From Flavobacterium sp. 9 (GTDB lineage: Bacteria > Bacteroidota > Bacteroidia > Flavobacteriales > Flavobacteriaceae): 64,000 nt of DNA. The notes under the pieces are model-generated. The model was not told the origin of the DNA, ran no database searches, and worked only from the letters and a program-made list of their open reading frames with translations. Where the stretch lies: contig NZ_PEEU01000001.1 of the NCBI RefSeq assembly GCF_002754195.1, forward strand, positions 5,642,001-5,706,000. Direction: 5' to 3'. Both the position numbers and the translations under genes were made by a program. Shown here one piece after another: positions 1 through 8,693 of this stretch (its first letter is position 1; each line of letters begins with the position of its first letter).

Positions 1-506
1 GGTTCAAGATAATAAGCATCAACCCATTTTGTTTGTTCTTTTAATACTTCTTGTCCTGGGAAAAGAGAGGCTGTGTGTCCGTCATCGCCCATTCCTAATA
101 AGATAAGATCAAATTTTCCTTCATCGCCCAAAACTTTTCGAATAGATTGTTCGTAAGAAGCTGCATAATCTTCTGGTGTAACACCATCTTTGTACATTTC
201 AAAGATATTTTTCTTCGGAACAGGAACGTGGCTTAATAATGACGCATAAGACATTTTTGCATTGCTTAAATCATCATTTAAAGGTACCCAACGTTCATCA
301 CCCCAAAATACAAAAACTTTACTCCAGTCAATTTTTGTTTTGTAAGCATCAGAAGCTAATAATTTGTAAATCCCTGCAGGAGAAGAACCTCCCGTAAGTA
401 CAACGGTAAATTTGTCTTTCTCTGCAATTGCTTTTTGTGCAGCTGTTACGAAAATATCGGCAGCTGTAGTATTAATTTCTTCTGTATTATTGTAAATCTT
501 TATCAT
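1..506 (-). CDS. pgl: 6-phosphogluconolactonase (partial, runs off left edge)
   Basis: About the first 168 residues are visible. The enzyme is the cytosolic hydrolase that opens 6-phosphoglucono-1,5-lactone to 6-phosphogluconate, step two of the oxidative pentose phosphate pathway. Reading from the ATG at 504-506, I see the phosphate-binding loop LTGGSSPAGIY, then FWGDERWVP, then LLGMGDDGHTASLFPG, which is the signature of SOL/NagB-type lactonases. The C-terminus (family length about 240 residues) lies outside the window. The start overlaps the last 20 bases of zwf, so the gene is probably translationally coupled as the third gene of gnd-zwf-pgl. Identification is firm; only the end is unknown. 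Confidence 0.95.
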   Translation of the reverse strand, partial: MIKIYNNTEEINTTAADIFVTAAQKAIAEKDKFTVVLTGGSSPAGIYKLLASDAYKTKIDWSKVFVFWGDERWVPLNDDLSNAKMSYASLLSHVPVPKKNIFEMYKDGVTPEDYAASYEQSIRKVLGDEGKFDLILLGMGDDGHTASLFPGQEVLKEQTKWVDAYYLE

Positions 507-2019
507 CTAAAATTTCTTCTTTCGTTTGTATGTTTGGAATCCATTTGTGACCCTGACGTGCTAAAAGTTCGTCAGCTTCTTCAGGTCCCCAGCTTCCTGC
601 TTTGTAATTAGGGAAATTGGTTGGCGCCGTAGTTTTCCAAACTTGTTGAATCGTATCAATTGCATCCCAAGCTTGTTCTACCTGATCCCAACGCATAAAT
701 AGAGTAGGATCTCCCGCCAAAGCATCGGCGATAAGCGTTTCATAAGCTTCCGGTGACATTGTAGAGCAAGAGAAATAATCAAATATCATTTCTGCAGGTC
801 TTAATGAAAGTGACAGTCCAGGTTTTTTGGTCATAAACTGCAACTTGATATCCATTGCCGGCTGAATATTGATAATAAGTCTGTTTGGCGTCATTCCTTC
901 TTTTCCATAAGAAAATGCAGAATGCGGAACTGGTTTAAACTGTATAATTATAGAAGATTGTTTTTCTTTCATTCTTTTTCCGGTACGCAAATAAAACGGA
1001 ATTCCCTGCCATCTCCAGTTATCCAGATAGATTTTCATGGCAACGTAGGTTTCGGTATTAGAATCCGGAGCAATTCCTTTATCTTCACGATATCCTACAA
1101 CTGGTTTTCCTTTTATCAATCCTGCATCATATTGACCGCGAACAATATAGTGATCAACTTCATCAGGTTTAATGCGGCGAATTGATTTTAAAACATCAGC
1201 TTTACGGTTTCTAATATCATCTGCTTCTAGTGAAGCCGGAGCTTCCATAGCGGTCATACATAAAATTTGAAGCAAATGGTTTTGAATCATATCTTTTAAT
1301 GCACCAACGCCTTCATAAAAGCCACCGCGTTCTTCAACACCAACTTCTTCGGCAACTGTTATTTGAACAAAATCAATAAAATTACGGCTCCATAAAGGTT
1401 CAAACATTGAGTTTCCAAAACGAAAAGCCAAAATGTTTTGTACCGTTTCTTTACCTAAATAATGATCGATTCTATAAATTTGTTCTTCTTGAAAAGTCTG
1501 CGAAAGCATTGCATTCAATTCAATTGCAGAAGTTTTATCGTAACCAAAAGGTTTTTCGATAATAATACGATCTTGTTTTGGATTAGCTGCAAGACCAATT
1601 TTTTTAATATTACTTGAAATTGTAGTAATAAAAGAAGGCGTAATCGAAAGGTAAAATAAACGATTGGCACGTTCTCCAAACGCTTCATCGATACTGTTTA
1701 TCTTGTCGTTTAAACTTTGATAAGATTCTTCTTTGTCAATATCAAGACTGTGATAACTTATATGTGAAAGAAATTTTTGAGTTTCAGGATCCGAAAGTCC
1801 TTTTTTTCTCGAAAAGGTTTCCAGATTTTCTAAGACATAACTACGGAATTCTTCGTTGCTTTTTTCGGCTCTTCCCAGTGCAATAATCTCAAACTTATCA
1901 GACATACGTCCGTCAAGATAAAGATTTTGAAATGCAGGAAAGAGTTTTCTTTTCGCTAAATCTCCGGTTCCTCCAAAAATCACAATGATTGTTGGATTTA
2001 TATTTTTGAACTTACCCAT
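487..2019 (-). CDS. zwf: Glucose-6-phosphate 1-dehydrogenase
   Basis: Oxidises glucose 6-phosphate to 6-phosphogluconolactone and yields NAD(P)H, the entry step of the oxidative pentose phosphate pathway, in the cytosol. The 510-residue length is normal for the family. The Rossmann dinucleotide motif IFGGTGDLAKRK is at residues 14-25, EKPFG at 155-159 and the substrate-binding signature RIDHYLGKE at 183-191. The catalytic His in KDMIQNHLLQ is near residue 247. It lies 34 bases downstream of gnd and overlaps the start of pgl by 20 bases, so the three enzymes of the branch form one operon. Nothing is truncated. Confidence 0.97.
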   Translation of the reverse strand: MGKFKNINPTIIVIFGGTGDLAKRKLFPAFQNLYLDGRMSDKFEIIALGRAEKSNEEFRSYVLENLETFSRKKGLSDPETQKFLSHISYHSLDIDKEESYQSLNDKINSIDEAFGERANRLFYLSITPSFITTISSNIKKIGLAANPKQDRIIIEKPFGYDKTSAIELNAMLSQTFQEEQIYRIDHYLGKETVQNILAFRFGNSMFEPLWSRNFIDFVQITVAEEVGVEERGGFYEGVGALKDMIQNHLLQILCMTAMEAPASLEADDIRNRKADVLKSIRRIKPDEVDHYIVRGQYDAGLIKGKPVVGYREDKGIAPDSNTETYVAMKIYLDNWRWQGIPFYLRTGKRMKEKQSSIIIQFKPVPHSAFSYGKEGMTPNRLIINIQPAMDIKLQFMTKKPGLSLSLRPAEMIFDYFSCSTMSPEAYETLIADALAGDPTLFMRWDQVEQAWDAIDTIQQVWKTTAPTNFPNYKAGSWGPEEADELLARQGHKWIPNIQTKEEILDDKDLQ

Positions 2020-2053
2020 TTGTGTGTGTTGTCGTTGTGTTGTTTACAGTTCT

Positions 2054-3472
2054 TTATTCAGACCATTTTGTGTGAAAGACACCCGGAACATCAGTACGTT
2101 CGTAAGTATGCGCTCCAAAATAATCTCTTTGTGCCTGAATTAAATTTGTTGGAAGATTTTCTGATCTGTAAGCATCAAAATAAGCCAATGAATTCATAAG
2201 TCCGGCTACAGGTAATCCTTTTTGAACAGCAAATTGAATAACTGCTCTCATTCCTGTTTGGTTGTTTGTTAATTCTGAAGCGATTCCAGAATCTAAAAGT
2301 AAGTTTGGTAAATCAGATTTTGCAACATATGCTTTTCTGAAATCTTCTAAAATTGCAGCACGAATAATACATCCACCGCGCCATATTTTGGCAACAGTTT
2401 CAAGATTTAATCCGTAATTATATTCTTTAGAAGCGGTGTGAAGCTGTGCTAATCCTTGTGCATAAGTCACAACGATAGAAAAATATAAAGCCGATTTTAA
2501 TGCAGCAATTGCTTCACTTGTATTTACGTCAGTTTTGGCAGCGTCCCAAGTTAATTTCTTAGCAGCTTCAATTCTTTCCGGTTTAGTTTTAGACATATCA
2601 CGCATAAAAACTGCTGCATCGATTGTTGGAATCGGAACTTGCAAATCCATTGCGTTTTGAGAAGTCCATTTTCCTGTACCTTTAGATTTTGCCCAATCCG
2701 AAATTTTATTGATTAACGGACTTCCGTCTTCGTCTTTTTCTTTTAAGATACTTCCGGTAATTTCGATCAAATAAGATTTAAGTTCGTGCGTTTGGTTCCA
2801 TTCTTCAAAAGTTTTCTGAATCGTTTCTTCATCAAGATTATAACCTCTTTTCATCAAGTCATAAATCTCAGAGATCAACTGCATAATTCCGTATTCGATT
2901 CCGTTATGAACCATTTTTACATAGTTTCCGGCAGAACCGTTTCCTAGATATTCTACACAAGGTTCTCCATCAACTTTTGCTGCAATAGCTTCAAAAATAG
3001 GACGAAGTCTTTCGTATGCTTTCTGATCACCGCCCGGCATCATTGCAGGACCAAATCTCGCACCTTTTTCTCCGCCTGAAATTCCCATTCCAAAGAAATG
3101 AATTCCCTGAGCAGATAATTCTAAAAATCTTCTGTCAGTATCTGTATAAAAAGTATTTCCACCATCAATTATAATGTCTCCTTTATCAAGATGAGGCAAT
3201 AAACTTGCTATTGCGCTGTCAACAGGTTTCCCCGCAGGAACCAGCAACATAATCGCTCTTGGTTGTTGAATAAGCGATACAAAATGTTTAACATCTGTAG
3301 TCGCTTCAATTATATGATCAGGATCAGCTTCCTGTTGAAGTGAATTAACTTTCTCAGTATCTAAATCTAAACCTGCTGCAGCAAAGTTATGACTCGCAAT
3401 ATTCAAAAGTAAATTACGCCCCATTACACCGAGTCCTACAATTCCAAAATCAAATTTGTTCATAGTTTTCAA
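2054..3472 (-). CDS. gnd: 6-phosphogluconate dehydrogenase, decarboxylating
   Basis: Converts 6-phosphogluconate to ribulose 5-phosphate and CO2 with reduction of NADP+; third reaction of the oxidative pentose phosphate pathway. The 472 residues begin with the nucleotide-binding loop GLGVMGRN (13-20), followed by IIDGGNT, the GISGGEKGARFGPAMMPGG block and GNYVKMVHNGIEYG, which carries the catalytic Lys and Asn. Two in-frame ATGs are available, at 3472 and three codons later at 3463. The second gives the N-terminus MNKFDFG usual in relatives, so the start could be either. It is the first gene of gnd-zwf-pgl. Confidence 0.97.
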   Translation of the reverse strand: MKTMNKFDFGIVGLGVMGRNLLLNIASHNFAAAGLDLDTEKVNSLQQEADPDHIIEATTDVKHFVSLIQQPRAIMLLVPAGKPVDSAIASLLPHLDKGDIIIDGGNTFYTDTDRRFLELSAQGIHFFGMGISGGEKGARFGPAMMPGGDQKAYERLRPIFEAIAAKVDGEPCVEYLGNGSAGNYVKMVHNGIEYGIMQLISEIYDLMKRGYNLDEETIQKTFEEWNQTHELKSYLIEITGSILKEKDEDGSPLINKISDWAKSKGTGKWTSQNAMDLQVPIPTIDAAVFMRDMSKTKPERIEAAKKLTWDAAKTDVNTSEAIAALKSALYFSIVVTYAQGLAQLHTASKEYNYGLNLETVAKIWRGGCIIRAAILEDFRKAYVAKSDLPNLLLDSGIASELTNNQTGMRAVIQFAVQKGLPVAGLMNSLAYFDAYRSENLPTNLIQAQRDYFGAHTYERTDVPGVFHTKWSE

Positions 3473-3741
3473 TTAACTAAAATTATTATAAAATGCTTTT
3501 CTAAATAGAAACCAAAGAAAATAGTAATCCATTTTCTTTCAGTTCGTTATCAAAAAAAGTTAGTTTTAATCTTATATTTTAAGATCTACAGCGCTAAGTT
3601 AGAGAAAAATGGTGAAATAAGAGGTGATTAATAATCCACTTTTAGGCTTATTATCATACTTTTTTTCTTGTGGAAATAAAAATTCAAAATCTGTAGTATT
3701 TCTATTGGTTCAGGATTTTTAAAAGCAAAGCTTAAACACAA

Positions 3742-3780
3742 TTTTTTTGAATAGGCTCCAGCTTTAGCTGGAGTTTATAT
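3742..3780. repeat. Short dispersed palindromic repeat, copy 1
   Basis: Contains a perfect 8-bp palindrome CTCCAGCT-TT-AGCTGGAG at 3756-3773. The whole 39-base block recurs in the opposite orientation at 30628-30666 with one mismatch. It sits between the convergent ends of a kinase gene and the upstream region of gnd. The pattern fits a small non-coding mobile or REP-like element. No gene is associated. Confidence 0.8.
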
Positions 3781-3808
3781 TGGCAAAGACGCAAAATCGC
3801 AAAGGTTT

Positions 3809-3906
3809 GTCATTTCGACGGAGGAGAAATCTCCACAAGTAACTCCGCAACGCAAATTCAATCTTTGTGGTGCTTCTCGCGGAGATTTCTCCTCCGTTGA
3901 AATGAC
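3809..3906. repeat. Inverted-repeat element (MITE/REP-like), copy 1
   Basis: The 26-base arms 3809-3834 and 3881-3906 are reverse complements with one mismatch; the left arm begins GTCATTTCGACGGAGG. The first 37 bases (3809-3845) match 39660-39696 with two mismatches, so this is one copy of a dispersed family. It is too short to encode a protein. It could act as a bidirectional transcriptional stop downstream of the kinase gene. Confidence 0.85.
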
Positions 3907-3971
3907 AATATTGTGTTTGAACTTTGCGTCTTAGCGCCTTTGCGAGATTAAAAACATCGTAGAAATCAGCT

Positions 3972-5981
3972 TTAAAAAATCACTTCTATAGTAGTTCCTT
4001 TTCCTGATTCGGATATTATTTTCATTTCTCCGTTTAGTGATTTCGCTCTTTCTTTTATGTTTCGCAATCCGATACCTTCTTTTATTTTTTCGATATTAAA
4101 TCCAATTCCGTTATCCCAAATGCGAATCGTAATTTTATCTCCGGTTTTTAAAAGCATTATATAACATCTTTCGGCTTTAGAATATTTATTGCTGTTTTGC
4201 AAAGCTTCCTGAATAATGCGATAAATATGTATTTTATTAGTACTTGAAACCGGCGACCAATCTATGAGTTTATCAACCGAGAAATCAAACTTTGTATTGT
4301 ATTGATTTTGTTGAGATTCTACCAGATTTTTAATTACATCAGTAAAACTATTATCTTCAAAAAGTTGGTTTTGGGTTAAATTATGAGAAACTCTTCTGAT
4401 TTCATTCTCTGTTTTTTCGAGCTCTTTTACAAGTTGTTCTTTTTTATCATTTTGGGTAGAATCCAATTGAATCAGATTAAAACGCGTCGTAAAAACACTG
4501 TTTACAATTCCGTCGTGAAGTTCCATTGCAATACGATTTCTCTCTTCATTACGTACACATTCCGTTTCTGATTGCTGTTTCAGCAAAAGCTGATAAATTC
4601 TTTCATTCGCTTCTTGTTGTTCTTTTATAAAAGAAAGCTCTTTGTTTTTTACTCTTAAACGAAATATAATTATAAAGATTCCTAAAAAGAGAATTATAAC
4701 CGCGGAACTAATTATAATAATGGTGTTTCTACGGGATAAAATCTCATTTTTTTCTTCGACCTGATCCGTTTCGTATTCTATTCTTGCAAATTTGTCTTTT
4801 GTAATTCTTTCGACTTTCTGCAGACTGTCATTAATTTTTAAATATTGAGAAGTATAAACGTTTTTGTTTTCTAAATCATTCGCCATTAACAACTTCAATG
4901 ATTCAATTGTATGCAGATTGCTTTTGATTTCTTTAGACAATTTAAGCCCTTCTTTCAGATAAGCCAATCCTTTGGTTTTATCCTTTTTATAAAGATAATA
5001 TTCACCAATATTAATTTTACTCGATGCTATACCAATTGCAACATCAAGGCTATCTCTTATTTTTAAGGACTCAAACAGAAGTTTATCAACACCTTTAAAA
5101 TCGCCAATTTTCATTTTTGAGTAGGCAAGATTATCCAATAACATCGCATAAGATTTTGGATGTTTGTTTTTTATGTCCTTTATTTTCAGGCCTTTTTTGT
5201 ATAAACGAATTGCTTCGGGATAGTTTTTAAGTTTTTCGTAAACTCTTCCGATATTGTTAAAACAAGATACTCTCGATTTTTCGATTTTGCTTTTAGGATA
5301 GCCTTCTCTTTCCTGTTTTTCTAATTGTTTTAGAGCAAGGTCAAAATATTTTAGAGATTCAGTACTGTTATTTAGCTCTTTTAGTGAAATCGCCAATATT
5401 ACATAACATTCATAAATTAGTCGTGTATTATTAGTTTTTATAAGTAATCTCAAAGCTTCTACAGCTTGTGTTTCACTTTCAGAAAAGATTCCGGCATCAA
5501 ACAAAATTCCGGCTTTGTATAATTTTGTTCTGCCAATGTTTAGCGTATCTTTTATTTGAGAATATACTTTTTCAGATTGAGAATAGTAATTAAAAGCACT
5601 GTCCAATTGTGATTCTTCGTCATAATAATCTCCAAAATAATACAATGATTTTGCGATATGAGAATCGTCTTTTGCTTCGACAGATAAATTATGGACGTTT
5701 TTAACAACAATCAGAAATTTGCTGTATTTATCGATGCTATAATATTTACTTGCAATTTTGAAATAAAGATTTCTATTGATCGAATCGTTTTTATGTTCTA
5801 ATAATTGATCGTAGAGTGTGTCAATTATTTTATCTTTTTCGTCATTTCCCGCTGATGAAGAATCAAGGTTTTTTAGAGCGATGGTAACATTTTTTTTTAA
5901 TTCGTCAGTTTTGTGTGCATCTTCGCACGCTGTAATTTGAAAAAAAATAATTAGCAGTACTATTTTAAAGCTTGCTTTCAA
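3972..5981 (-). CDS. TPR-containing sensor histidine kinase (HisKA_3/LiaS type) with lipobox
   Basis: A membrane-bound sensor kinase of 669 residues. The N-terminus ends in a lipobox (ITAC, Cys19), so the sensor part is probably lipid-anchored outside the inner membrane. A TPR-rich helical region spans roughly residues 50-400, followed by one transmembrane helix at about 420-440 and a coiled linker. The HisKA_3 dimerisation helix has ELHD with phospho-acceptor His489. A HATPase domain (about 580-669) has QEALQNSNKYS, WDNGIGF and GIGLRNI. This class normally pairs with LuxR-type response regulators; the candidate partner is the regulator at 7404-8060, with the LytTR protein at 6590-7303 between. 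The ligand is unknown. Confidence 0.9.
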   Translation of the reverse strand: MKASFKIVLLIIFFQITACEDAHKTDELKKNVTIALKNLDSSSAGNDEKDKIIDTLYDQLLEHKNDSINRNLYFKIASKYYSIDKYSKFLIVVKNVHNLSVEAKDDSHIAKSLYYFGDYYDEESQLDSAFNYYSQSEKVYSQIKDTLNIGRTKLYKAGILFDAGIFSESETQAVEALRLLIKTNNTRLIYECYVILAISLKELNNSTESLKYFDLALKQLEKQEREGYPKSKIEKSRVSCFNNIGRVYEKLKNYPEAIRLYKKGLKIKDIKNKHPKSYAMLLDNLAYSKMKIGDFKGVDKLLFESLKIRDSLDVAIGIASSKINIGEYYLYKKDKTKGLAYLKEGLKLSKEIKSNLHTIESLKLLMANDLENKNVYTSQYLKINDSLQKVERITKDKFARIEYETDQVEEKNEILSRRNTIIIISSAVIILFLGIFIIIFRLRVKNKELSFIKEQQEANERIYQLLLKQQSETECVRNEERNRIAMELHDGIVNSVFTTRFNLIQLDSTQNDKKEQLVKELEKTENEIRRVSHNLTQNQLFEDNSFTDVIKNLVESQQNQYNTKFDFSVDKLIDWSPVSSTNKIHIYRIIQEALQNSNKYSKAERCYIMLLKTGDKITIRIWDNGIGFNIEKIKEGIGLRNIKERAKSLNGEMKIISESGKGTTIEVIF

Positions 5982-6068
5982 TTGTTTTGGACATAGTGGT
6001 TATACTTCCAAAAATAAATATTAATAACCAGATAATAATAGTATTATCTGGTTATTAATTAAAAAATC

Positions 6069-6263
6069 TTATCCTTGAGCTTTATCTTTATCATCCACGC
6101 CATCTAATAAAGGCTTAGCCGTAGTATTTGGGTTGGCTGGAGGAGTTACCTTAGTTTCTTTATTCAGAGCTTCAGTATTTGGTCCTTCAACACTGTCTGC
6201 AGTACAAGATGACATTAAAATAATTGCTGTTAAACAGCCGAAAGTAGTTATTAGTTTTTTCAT
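6069..6263 (-). CDS. Small lipoprotein, unknown function
   Basis: A 64-residue precursor from the ATG at 6261-6263. I prefer this start to an upstream in-frame one at 6311 because it places a clean signal MKKLITTFGCLTAIILMSSC with a lipobox (MSSC) at the N-terminus. The mature part is only about 45 residues, rich in Thr, Pro, Asn and charged residues, with no Cys beyond the lipid-anchor residue and no recognisable fold. It lies between the sensor kinase and the LytTR gene on the same strand, 87 bases upstream of the kinase, so it might be co-transcribed and could be part of the sensing system. That link is inference. Confidence 0.7.
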   Translation of the reverse strand: MKKLITTFGCLTAIILMSSCTADSVEGPNTEALNKETKVTPPANPNTTAKPLLDGVDDKDKAQG

Positions 6264-6589
6264 TAGAAAATAGTTAAAAATTAGAAAATGGTTTATTTGG
6301 GCATTATCCACAACGGAATACCTTTTTTAAGAAAAGTCGGGAATTGACCATTCTGAAATATTAAAAATGACACTGCATAAAAGCAGATGTTCCCCCATTT
6401 TTAATACCAATTTTTAGAAGCTTCTTTGGTTTAAATCTGTTGCAAATTAAACGGTTATAAGAGACAGATTGTTGAATTTTAGGCACGTTATAGTGAGCCT
6501 GTTTACCAGAATAGTTTTAAGTAGAATCTGCGTGGTGAAATAGGAGTATTTGAAATTTCTGTTTTTAGAGAATTATAAAAAGACTAATC

Positions 6590-7303
6590 TTAAATATTGA
6601 TTTTCCTGATTATTGCATCAACATTGTCTTTGTACGTCAATGAAAATGGCAATATTTCATTGTAATTAAGATAACATTTTGATTTGCTCAAATGTATTCT
6701 CGATACATGATTGATGTTTACGATGTAGCTTTTATGAATTCTAAGAAAATAAAATGGCAAAGTGCCTTCAAAATGTTTCAGCGTTTTATAGGCATTAACC
6801 GTTTTGCCGTTATCCATTTGAATATCAGTAGTATTATTGTCTGCTTTTAAATAAGTGATGTTTTGTAAATCAACAAATTGATAATCGCTATAAGATTTAA
6901 TACAAATTGTAGAGACAACATTTGGAGGATTTCTTTTTTCGAATTTAAACAACATTTTCCCTAATTCGTGCAAATGCAAAGGTTCAATCATATAATCTGA
7001 AAATCCGGATTGTATGGCACTAAGCGCATAATCAGGCGTTGAAGCCAAGGCAATGAAATACGGAATGTAATCCAGATACTGAAATAACTCTGTTACGGTT
7101 TTAAAGAATGCATTAGCATCATTAGATTTAGCAGAAATGCGAAAAAATACCAATTGTGGTTTTATTTTTATAATTTGGTTTATCGCTGATTGACTATCTT
7201 TGACAACACCAGCGCAAAAATAATTAGGGAAATTGTCAAAGAGTTCCAAAGTTCCTTTGACATTAGTGGCATTGTCGTCGATAAGAAGAAAAGAAAATCG
7301 CAT
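6590..7303 (-). CDS. LytTR-family regulator with degenerate receiver domain
   Basis: A 237-residue DNA-binding regulator. The N-terminal receiver keeps the first acidic pair (Asp9, Asp10). The phosphorylated Asp of strand beta-3 is replaced by Arg55 (in LVFFRIS, where relatives have LVFLDI), and the conserved Lys before Pro is Glu107 (DYMIEP instead of DYLLKP). It therefore should not be controlled by classical phosphorylation. The C-terminal LytTR domain (about 130-237) is intact, with LRIHKSYIVNINHV matching the family pattern. The gene is divergent from the LuxR-type regulator at 7404, 100 bases away. How it is switched is unknown; protein partner or ligand binding are possibilities. Confidence 0.9.
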   Translation of the reverse strand: MRFSFLLIDDNATNVKGTLELFDNFPNYFCAGVVKDSQSAINQIIKIKPQLVFFRISAKSNDANAFFKTVTELFQYLDYIPYFIALASTPDYALSAIQSGFSDYMIEPLHLHELGKMLFKFEKRNPPNVVSTICIKSYSDYQFVDLQNITYLKADNNTTDIQMDNGKTVNAYKTLKHFEGTLPFYFLRIHKSYIVNINHVSRIHLSKSKCYLNYNEILPFSLTYKDNVDAIIRKINI

Positions 7304-7403
7304 TAAATTACAATAAGAATAAAAAGCTGCAAGCTAGGCAAGTAAATATTTTTTTTGTTGCAGAAAAACTGCTTGTTTTGTTAAAGTTTAAAAAAATGTT
7401 TGA

Positions 7404-8060
7404 ATGAATGTACTCATAGTAGATGATCATCCAATGACCGTAGAAGGTTATATAAATGCACTCTCAATGGCACCTTTTGCATTAAATTCTCCTATTTTTT
7501 CAAAAGCCCATAATTGCGAGGAAGCTTACAATTGTCTTATGAAAACTTCACTGACCAAAGAATCATTTGACATTGCTATAATTGATAAAGGTTTGCCGGG
7601 ATATGAAGAAAAATCTATTCTGTCAGGAAGTGATTTGGCTGGTTTTATTAAAGAAATCATGCCCAATTGCAAAATCATTATGATCACCGCACATACCGAA
7701 GTTCTCGTTGTTTATGAACTCTACAAAAATGTGCGATTAGATGGACTTATCATAAAAAATGATATTACGCCTGAAAAATTGCAACAAGCTGTAGCAGAGG
7801 TTTTACAAGGCAATTCATATAAAAGTATTACAGTACAAAACTGCATTAACGACATCTGGAAAAAAGAGTTGATGGTCGAAGATTATAACCGTCAGATTCT
7901 ATTTTATTTATCCAAAGGTTTTAAAGTAAAAGAACTCGAAGGAGTTATCTTTTTGACTACAAGTGCAATCCAAAAACGCATTATCAGAATGAAAAGAGCC
8001 TTTGACGTGACAGACGATTCCGGTTTGGTCAAAGAAGCCATTAAACAAGGGTTTATCTAA
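7404..8060 (+). CDS. Response regulator, receiver plus LuxR-type HTH
   Basis: A 218-residue two-component response regulator. The receiver (about 1-135) has the acidic pair Asp7-Asp8, phospho-acceptor Asp61 in AIIDKGLPG, Thr95 in MITAHT and Lys118. The C-terminal helix-turn-helix (about 160-215) contains LSKGFKVKELEGVIFLTTSA, similar to NarL/LuxR DNA-binding helices. A likely partner is the HisKA_3 kinase at 3972-5981. It lies directly upstream of the lanthipeptide operon with a hairpin between, so it may regulate that operon (inference). A frameshifted paralogue sits at 62241-62884. Confidence 0.9.
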   Translation: MNVLIVDDHPMTVEGYINALSMAPFALNSPIFSKAHNCEEAYNCLMKTSLTKESFDIAIIDKGLPGYEEKSILSGSDLAGFIKEIMPNCKIIMITAHTEVLVVYELYKNVRLDGLIIKNDITPEKLQQAVAEVLQGNSYKSITVQNCINDIWKKELMVEDYNRQILFYLSKGFKVKELEGVIFLTTSAIQKRIIRMKRAFDVTDDSGLVKEAIKQGFI

Positions 8061-8092
8061 AACCACTTTCCAAAAATTAACAATATTTATCT

Positions 8093-8125
8093 AAAAACAA
8101 CCTTCTTTGTTAAAGGTTGTTTTTG
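8093..8125 (+). terminator. Rho-independent terminator after the response regulator
   Basis: The stem AAACAACCTT (8095-8104) pairs with AAGGTTGTTT (8113-8122), with an 8-base loop, and is followed by a short T run. It sits about 35 bases after the stop codon of the response regulator and separates it from the lanthipeptide precursor. Confidence 0.8.
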
Positions 8126-8152
8126 CTATGTATACAATTCATCTCTTCTTTA

Positions 8153-8160
8153 TATGTTTG
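8153..8160 (+). promoter_or_regulatory. Candidate -7 promoter element of the lanthipeptide operon
   Basis: TATGTTTG is a perfect match to the Bacteroidota -7 consensus TAnnTTTG. No good -33 TTG is seen at the usual spacing, which would fit activator dependence. If used, transcription starts near 8167 and leaves an untranslated leader of about 160 bases before the precursor gene. Confidence 0.5.
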
Positions 8161-8329
8161 ATAAAAATTATCAATTATTTGCTTTTTTAACAAAAATCAA
8201 GTACACATGATTAATGTTAGAGAAGGGTTGGTTGCAATTTTTTAGAATTGAGGGAACATAAAGGAGAAAACCTTAAACCGCATAAACCACGTGAAGGAGC
8301 GATACAAAAAAACATAAAAAACAATTAAC

Positions 8330-8491
8330 ATGAAAAAAGTAAAATTCGTAGGTAAATTAACTCTGAACAAAGTTACCGTTGCAAAATTAAATAATGAGCA
8401 AATGACTAAAGTTGTTGGTGGTGGACAAACTGAAAAACCATCTACAACAAAATCAACTGTTTATACTTGTGGATTTTTATGTACTTACTAA
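8330..8491 (+). CDS. Class I lanthipeptide precursor peptide (LanA)
   Basis: A 53-residue ribosomally made precursor that LanB and LanC encoded just downstream should modify. The leader has the Bacteroidota pattern LTLNKVTVAKLNNEQMTKV ending in a GG-type site (VVGGG, residues 28-32), as in precursors of the pinensin-like class. The core of about 21-22 residues is rich in Thr and Ser and ends STVYTCGFLCTY, with two Cys (47 and 51) and up to eight Ser/Thr that could be dehydrated, giving at most two lanthionine-type rings. The ATG at 8330 is the only reasonable start. A GG-type leader normally needs a C39-peptidase transporter, and none is in this window. The final structure and activity are unknown. 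Confidence 0.88.
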   Translation: MKKVKFVGKLTLNKVTVAKLNNEQMTKVVGGGQTEKPSTTKSTVYTCGFLCTY

Positions 8492-8517
8492 GATTTTTTG
8501 GTTTTTAATACTTTGAG

Positions 8518-8555
8518 ACACCTTCCTGTTTTAACCTTGAAAAATGGGAAGGTGT
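8518..8555 (+). terminator. Hairpin between precursor and modification genes
   Basis: A stem of ACACCTTCC (8518-8526) with GGAAGGTGT (8547-8555) and a 20-base loop lies 26 bases after the precursor stop codon. There is no T run behind it. It probably acts as a partial stop or an RNA-stability element, letting the precursor be made in excess over LanC and LanB. Confidence 0.55.
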
Positions 8556-8693
8556 TAAATTATAAGATCAAATGAAAATGAAATTATAAAAAAATGTAAT
8601 AATTCATTAGAAAATGTGAATGCCCATATTTTTAATATTGAAAGCATCATTAAAATTATTTTAAGAATTCGGTGATATTTAATTGTATAACAA

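Larger units (their letters stand above)
3473..3971. other. Intergenic region with promoter area and repeat elements
   Basis: This 499-base gap holds the upstream region of the gnd operon on its left, where I could not fix a consensus promoter. On its right it is mostly repetitive: a short palindrome block at 3742-3780 and an inverted-repeat element at 3809-3906, listed separately. Further short stretches such as GCAAAGACGC and GCGCCTTTGCGAG resemble the cores of other elements in this window. No open reading frame here looks coding. Confidence 0.6.

Noticed and set aside
922..1185. Plus-strand frame inside zwf
   Set aside because: Antisense shadow of the glucose-6-phosphate dehydrogenase codons with no start-region features or family motif.
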